Below are positions 42,001 through 43,025 of a stretch of 43,025 nucleotides of DNA, in pieces. The notes under the pieces are model-generated. The model had not been told where the DNA came from. It made no database searches and worked only from the letters and a program-made list of their open reading frames with translations. The stretch's first letter is position 1. Every line of letters starts with the position of its first letter. Origin of the DNA: Planctomyces sp. (GTDB lineage Bacteria; Planctomycetota; Planctomycetia; Planctomycetales; Planctomycetaceae); the NCBI GenBank assembly GCA_005798445.1, contig SYJG01000295.1, forward strand, positions 1 to 43,025, written 5' to 3'. The position numbers were made by a program, and so were the translations under genes.

Positions 42001-42078
42001 GCGACAGAACCCGAATCCAAAGCCGGACGATTCGATTTCTGGAAACACTTGCCAAAGCTGCCGCAACGCAACAAGTGA
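39040..42078 (+). CDS. Large secreted protein with carbohydrate-binding-like ends and a glycosidase-like middle
   Basis: The 1012-residue product has a signal peptide ('WPIHGLALLLGLTSAWTAM' then 'ADE'). The first 220 residues form a beta-rich jelly-roll ('KLAFRGNGVEQFVF', 'LKLKMHVRATGGAVRIGLRV'). The centre has 'VDGRPFFPRMLPYHGERVEE' and 'LRDTGFNVVWIPEASDLDL', as in TIM-barrel glycosidases, with 'GTFLFTWLPTEP' and 'ALAAGCRGLGFSLSESL'. A helical segment rich in Ala, Lys and Gln spans roughly 640-760, and the C-terminal 200 residues, from 'NLLTNGDFEVFDFP', resemble a CBM4/9-type domain ('LHISGWVRIASAITGSFDG'). Catalytic residues cannot be assigned. The start at 39040 is chosen from the signal peptide. 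It is separated from ftsH by a family A palindrome. Confidence 0.85.
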   Translation: MDGLNTQETSFPIAGRPTRWPIHGLALLLGLTSAWTAMADEHIEGFEDGQPSWKMRRSDSTLEKSSQQTRLTNSKLAFRGNGVEQFVFRTTGSPTQLVLDHELPVAQAIDDLKLKMHVRATGGAVRIGLRVVFPRQSDPRVPAKQLKTVLYGDSYTKVGSWQELIVGISTKAMQKEKRRLRAELRPKTLDLDQAVVDRVVLELSLDSGKTELLVDELRFGPFAKPVANGNTQLAQNTEDVAQWPVSFQLDRLSVDGRPFFPRMLPYHGERVEELRDTGFNVVWIPEASDLDLQRSLKRQGIWAIAAPPQLRGTTGNSLDHESAGLLPIPHDWDNLLAWNMGVAVSPETQRNVLQWASQVKSADRERHRPIMIDVTGGERIYSRNTEMLGTSRHMFNSTMTFKNYRESLDQHRKLARPGTFLFTWLPTEPMPDVAQQRQVAGRIPIIIEPEQIFLGAHSALAAGCRGLGFSLSESLDAKTPGASERRLAIGLVNLELALLEDFLAAGTLVEQRPFAIAAPSGSNIRSHDVAFRNSAISRADKEARLTAFKSDVLRERRIRSELEAAVFRTEKATLLMPIWYEDDAQFVPGQLAAPGATIDVASVPETAFAYEITTTRIASLTSEPIAGGRRVKLPAFDTTAAIIVTSDPSVIADLKRKMESLQAQSARNWIELAKAKLNRVRIADDELTKLGAGQPDAPQLLAQARANIQKAEGIFPGDALERAIAQAREAGQRKSPNSADVVQLRKRFDEAARYSQTALQSLRILQKAHWETATHRLKSPVGSPHTLCFQTLPDHWRLIATLGKSTTRASENLLTNGDFEVFDFPTLSQSGWQSVPTVLPTGVRAAVQVLNATGRDGRCLRLVAAPDTNNDSPNMLDMPPITLIAPPIAVRAGQVLHISGWVRIASAITGSFDGVTFSDNLTGRSGAWHWQEKREWQRFEMLREAYQDGPFALTITLHGLGDVQFDHLEVIAHDPPGESRLATHTESATEPESKAGRFDFWKHLPKLPQRNK

Positions 42079-42101
42079 AATGACTCGCTGTTCGCCACCG
42101 T

Positions 42102-42159
42102 AGCACGACGCGCCAGCAAGTGGTTTTTATCGAGCAATCACTCGCTGGCACGTCGTGCT
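42102..42159. terminator. Family A palindrome between the secreted protein gene and ftsH
   Basis: Arms 42102-42123 and 42139-42159 pair over about 21 bases with three mismatches; the spacer contains a T tract. It follows the stop codon by 24 bases and probably ends that transcript. Confidence 0.75.
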
Positions 42160-42291
42160 TTCCCAAGCGGAATCATTAGCCTGCCGTGCGATCGTGTCAG
42201 GACGTGGTTGACCGGCTTGCGCGCAGGGCCGTACATTCCTGCCGAACATTTGATTCCTGTTGTGCCGACTCGGCCTGCCGCGTAGTTCACC

Positions 42292-43025
42292 ATGTCCAAC
42301 TCTGATTCGCCGCCCCCCGCTTCGCCCCCGCCGTCTGGCCCAAACCCCCCCGATTCCCCGAAGCGGTCCGAGAAATCGCCGTCCTCGGGAAACGTGTTTT
42401 GGTACTTGATGCTCGGCTTTGTGTTTGCCGCGCTGGCGTACTCGTGGTCGACGCGACCTCACACCCCTACGACGATCTCGTTCAGCGAGTTCCTGGATGG
42501 CCTCAAAGGGGACGATCCGAAATACAGCAAGCTCAACGTCCATGAATTGGTGATCGATCGCGGTTACATCACGTTTCAGTCCGAAGCCAACGGCAAGGAC
42601 GGCGAGCCTCCCAAGTCCGCCAAGCACTGGCAGGTGCCCATCGAGAAACTCTTCGAGGCTGACCAAGGCCGGCTGCTGAGTCTGCTGGAATCCAAAGACA
42701 TCCGGCACAGCTACTCGAAGCCCCTCTCGGCCTGGCCCGAAATCCTCTACATGAGCCTCATTTTCATGCTGATTCTGGTGTTCTTCCTGTTCATGCTGCG
42801 GCGCATCGGCGGACCAGGAGCGGCTATGTCATTCAGCCGCAGCCGCGGCAAATTGTTCGCGCAGGAGGACGTCAAAGTCACCTTTAGCGACGTGGCCGGC
42901 ATCGACGAGGCGGTCGAAGAGTTGAAAGAAGTTGTCGAGTTCCTGAGGACGCCGCAAAAGTATCAAGCCCTCGGCGGACGTATCCCGCGCGGAGTCTTGC
43001 TGGTCGGCCCACCGGGAACCGGCAA
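42292..43025 (+). CDS. ftsH: ATP-dependent zinc metalloprotease FtsH (cut by window end)
   Basis: FtsH is a membrane-anchored AAA+ protease that degrades membrane and short-lived cytosolic proteins. The visible 244 residues comprise a Ser/Pro-rich N-terminus (1-33), first transmembrane helix ('[15 protein letters not shown]', about 36-50), a periplasmic region beginning '[15 protein letters not shown]', second transmembrane helix ('[19 protein letters not shown]', about 150-168), then the AAA+ start '[20 protein letters not shown]' and the first part of Walker A 'LLVGPPGTG' at the very end. The protease domain with HExxH is outside the window. The Pro-rich N-terminal extension is longer than in E. 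coli FtsH, as in other planctomycetes. Confidence 0.96.
   Translation, partial: MSNSDSPPPASPPPSGPNPPDSPKRSEKSPSSGNVFWYLMLGFVFAALAYSWSTRPHTPTTISFSEFLDGLKGDDPKYSKLNVHELVIDRGYITFQSEANGKDGEPPKSAKHWQVPIEKLFEADQGRLLSLLESKDIRHSYSKPLSAWPEILYMSLIFMLILVFFLFMLRRIGGPGAAMSFSRSRGKLFAQEDVKVTFSDVAGIDEAVEELKEVVEFLRTPQKYQALGGRIPRGVLLVGPPGTG

Noticed and set aside
5153..42159. Family A palindromes as integron attC sites
   Set aside because: No GTTRRRY core or R''/L'' boxes are seen, spacers are unrelated, and there is no integrase gene in the window.
1..43025. tRNA or rRNA genes
   Set aside because: Reading both strands by eye, I saw no cloverleaf with a GTTCRANYC T-arm or ribosomal RNA signature. A dedicated search could still find one.

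Overview
This window comes from a planctomycete, most likely the Pirellulales/Planctomycetales group. The evidence is a set of family markers largely typical of that phylum: a DUF1501 protein, a DUF1549/DUF1553 protein with a CNAGACHG cysteine motif, a PQQ-type propeller opening with a 'WAEFRGPTGQG' segment, an EF-hand secreted protein, a secretin-N-domain giant protein beside a GspE ATPase, and many large secreted proteins without recognisable families. DNA is moderately G+C rich, genes are loosely packed, and short transcription units alternate between strands.

Layout. 1-2361: end of an IS1182-type transposase, a DUF1501 protein and a small unknown gene. 2429-6159: SDR oxidoreductase, greA, a PQQ-propeller protein, and cysE on the other strand. 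6160-10322: a nested palindrome region, then a minus-strand group of lipoprotein, AAA+ ATPase and TPR lipoprotein. 10323-16764: hemC, an esterase, DUF1549/DUF1553 and a GT-C type membrane glycosyltransferase, all minus. 16823-18942: gmd and a membrane HEAT-like protein. 19023-21632: two secreted unknowns. 22159-24881: a tight unit of glcF, mntA, hepT and a HAD phosphatase. 24914-26338: unknown membrane ORFs and an NYN/LabA protein. 26368-28671: cysH, DCC protein, csrA and a small unknown. 28834-30664: tsaB and the EF-hand protein. 31025-36710: secretin-N-domain protein and gspE. 36810-38701: ubiD and a coiled-coil protein. 39040-42078: a 1012-residue secreted protein. 42292-43025: ftsH, cut by the window end.

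Functionally, cysE and cysH belong to sulfate assimilation and cysteine synthesis. glcF plus a HAD phosphatase could both act around (phospho)glycolate. gmd and the GT-C protein, divergently placed, fit surface glycan synthesis. hemC and ubiD serve tetrapyrrole and probably quinone synthesis. The secretin-like protein and gspE look like part of a type II/IV-pilus-type export machine.

The most striking feature is non-genic: about fifteen short repeat or palindrome elements from several sequence families. Many lie between genes and act as likely bidirectional terminators, but several are embedded in reading frames (hemC, glcF, the GT-C gene, the DCC gene, the 3' end of gmd, the 5' end of the DUF1549 gene). 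Several families whose sequences otherwise differ share an underlying 7-bp period.
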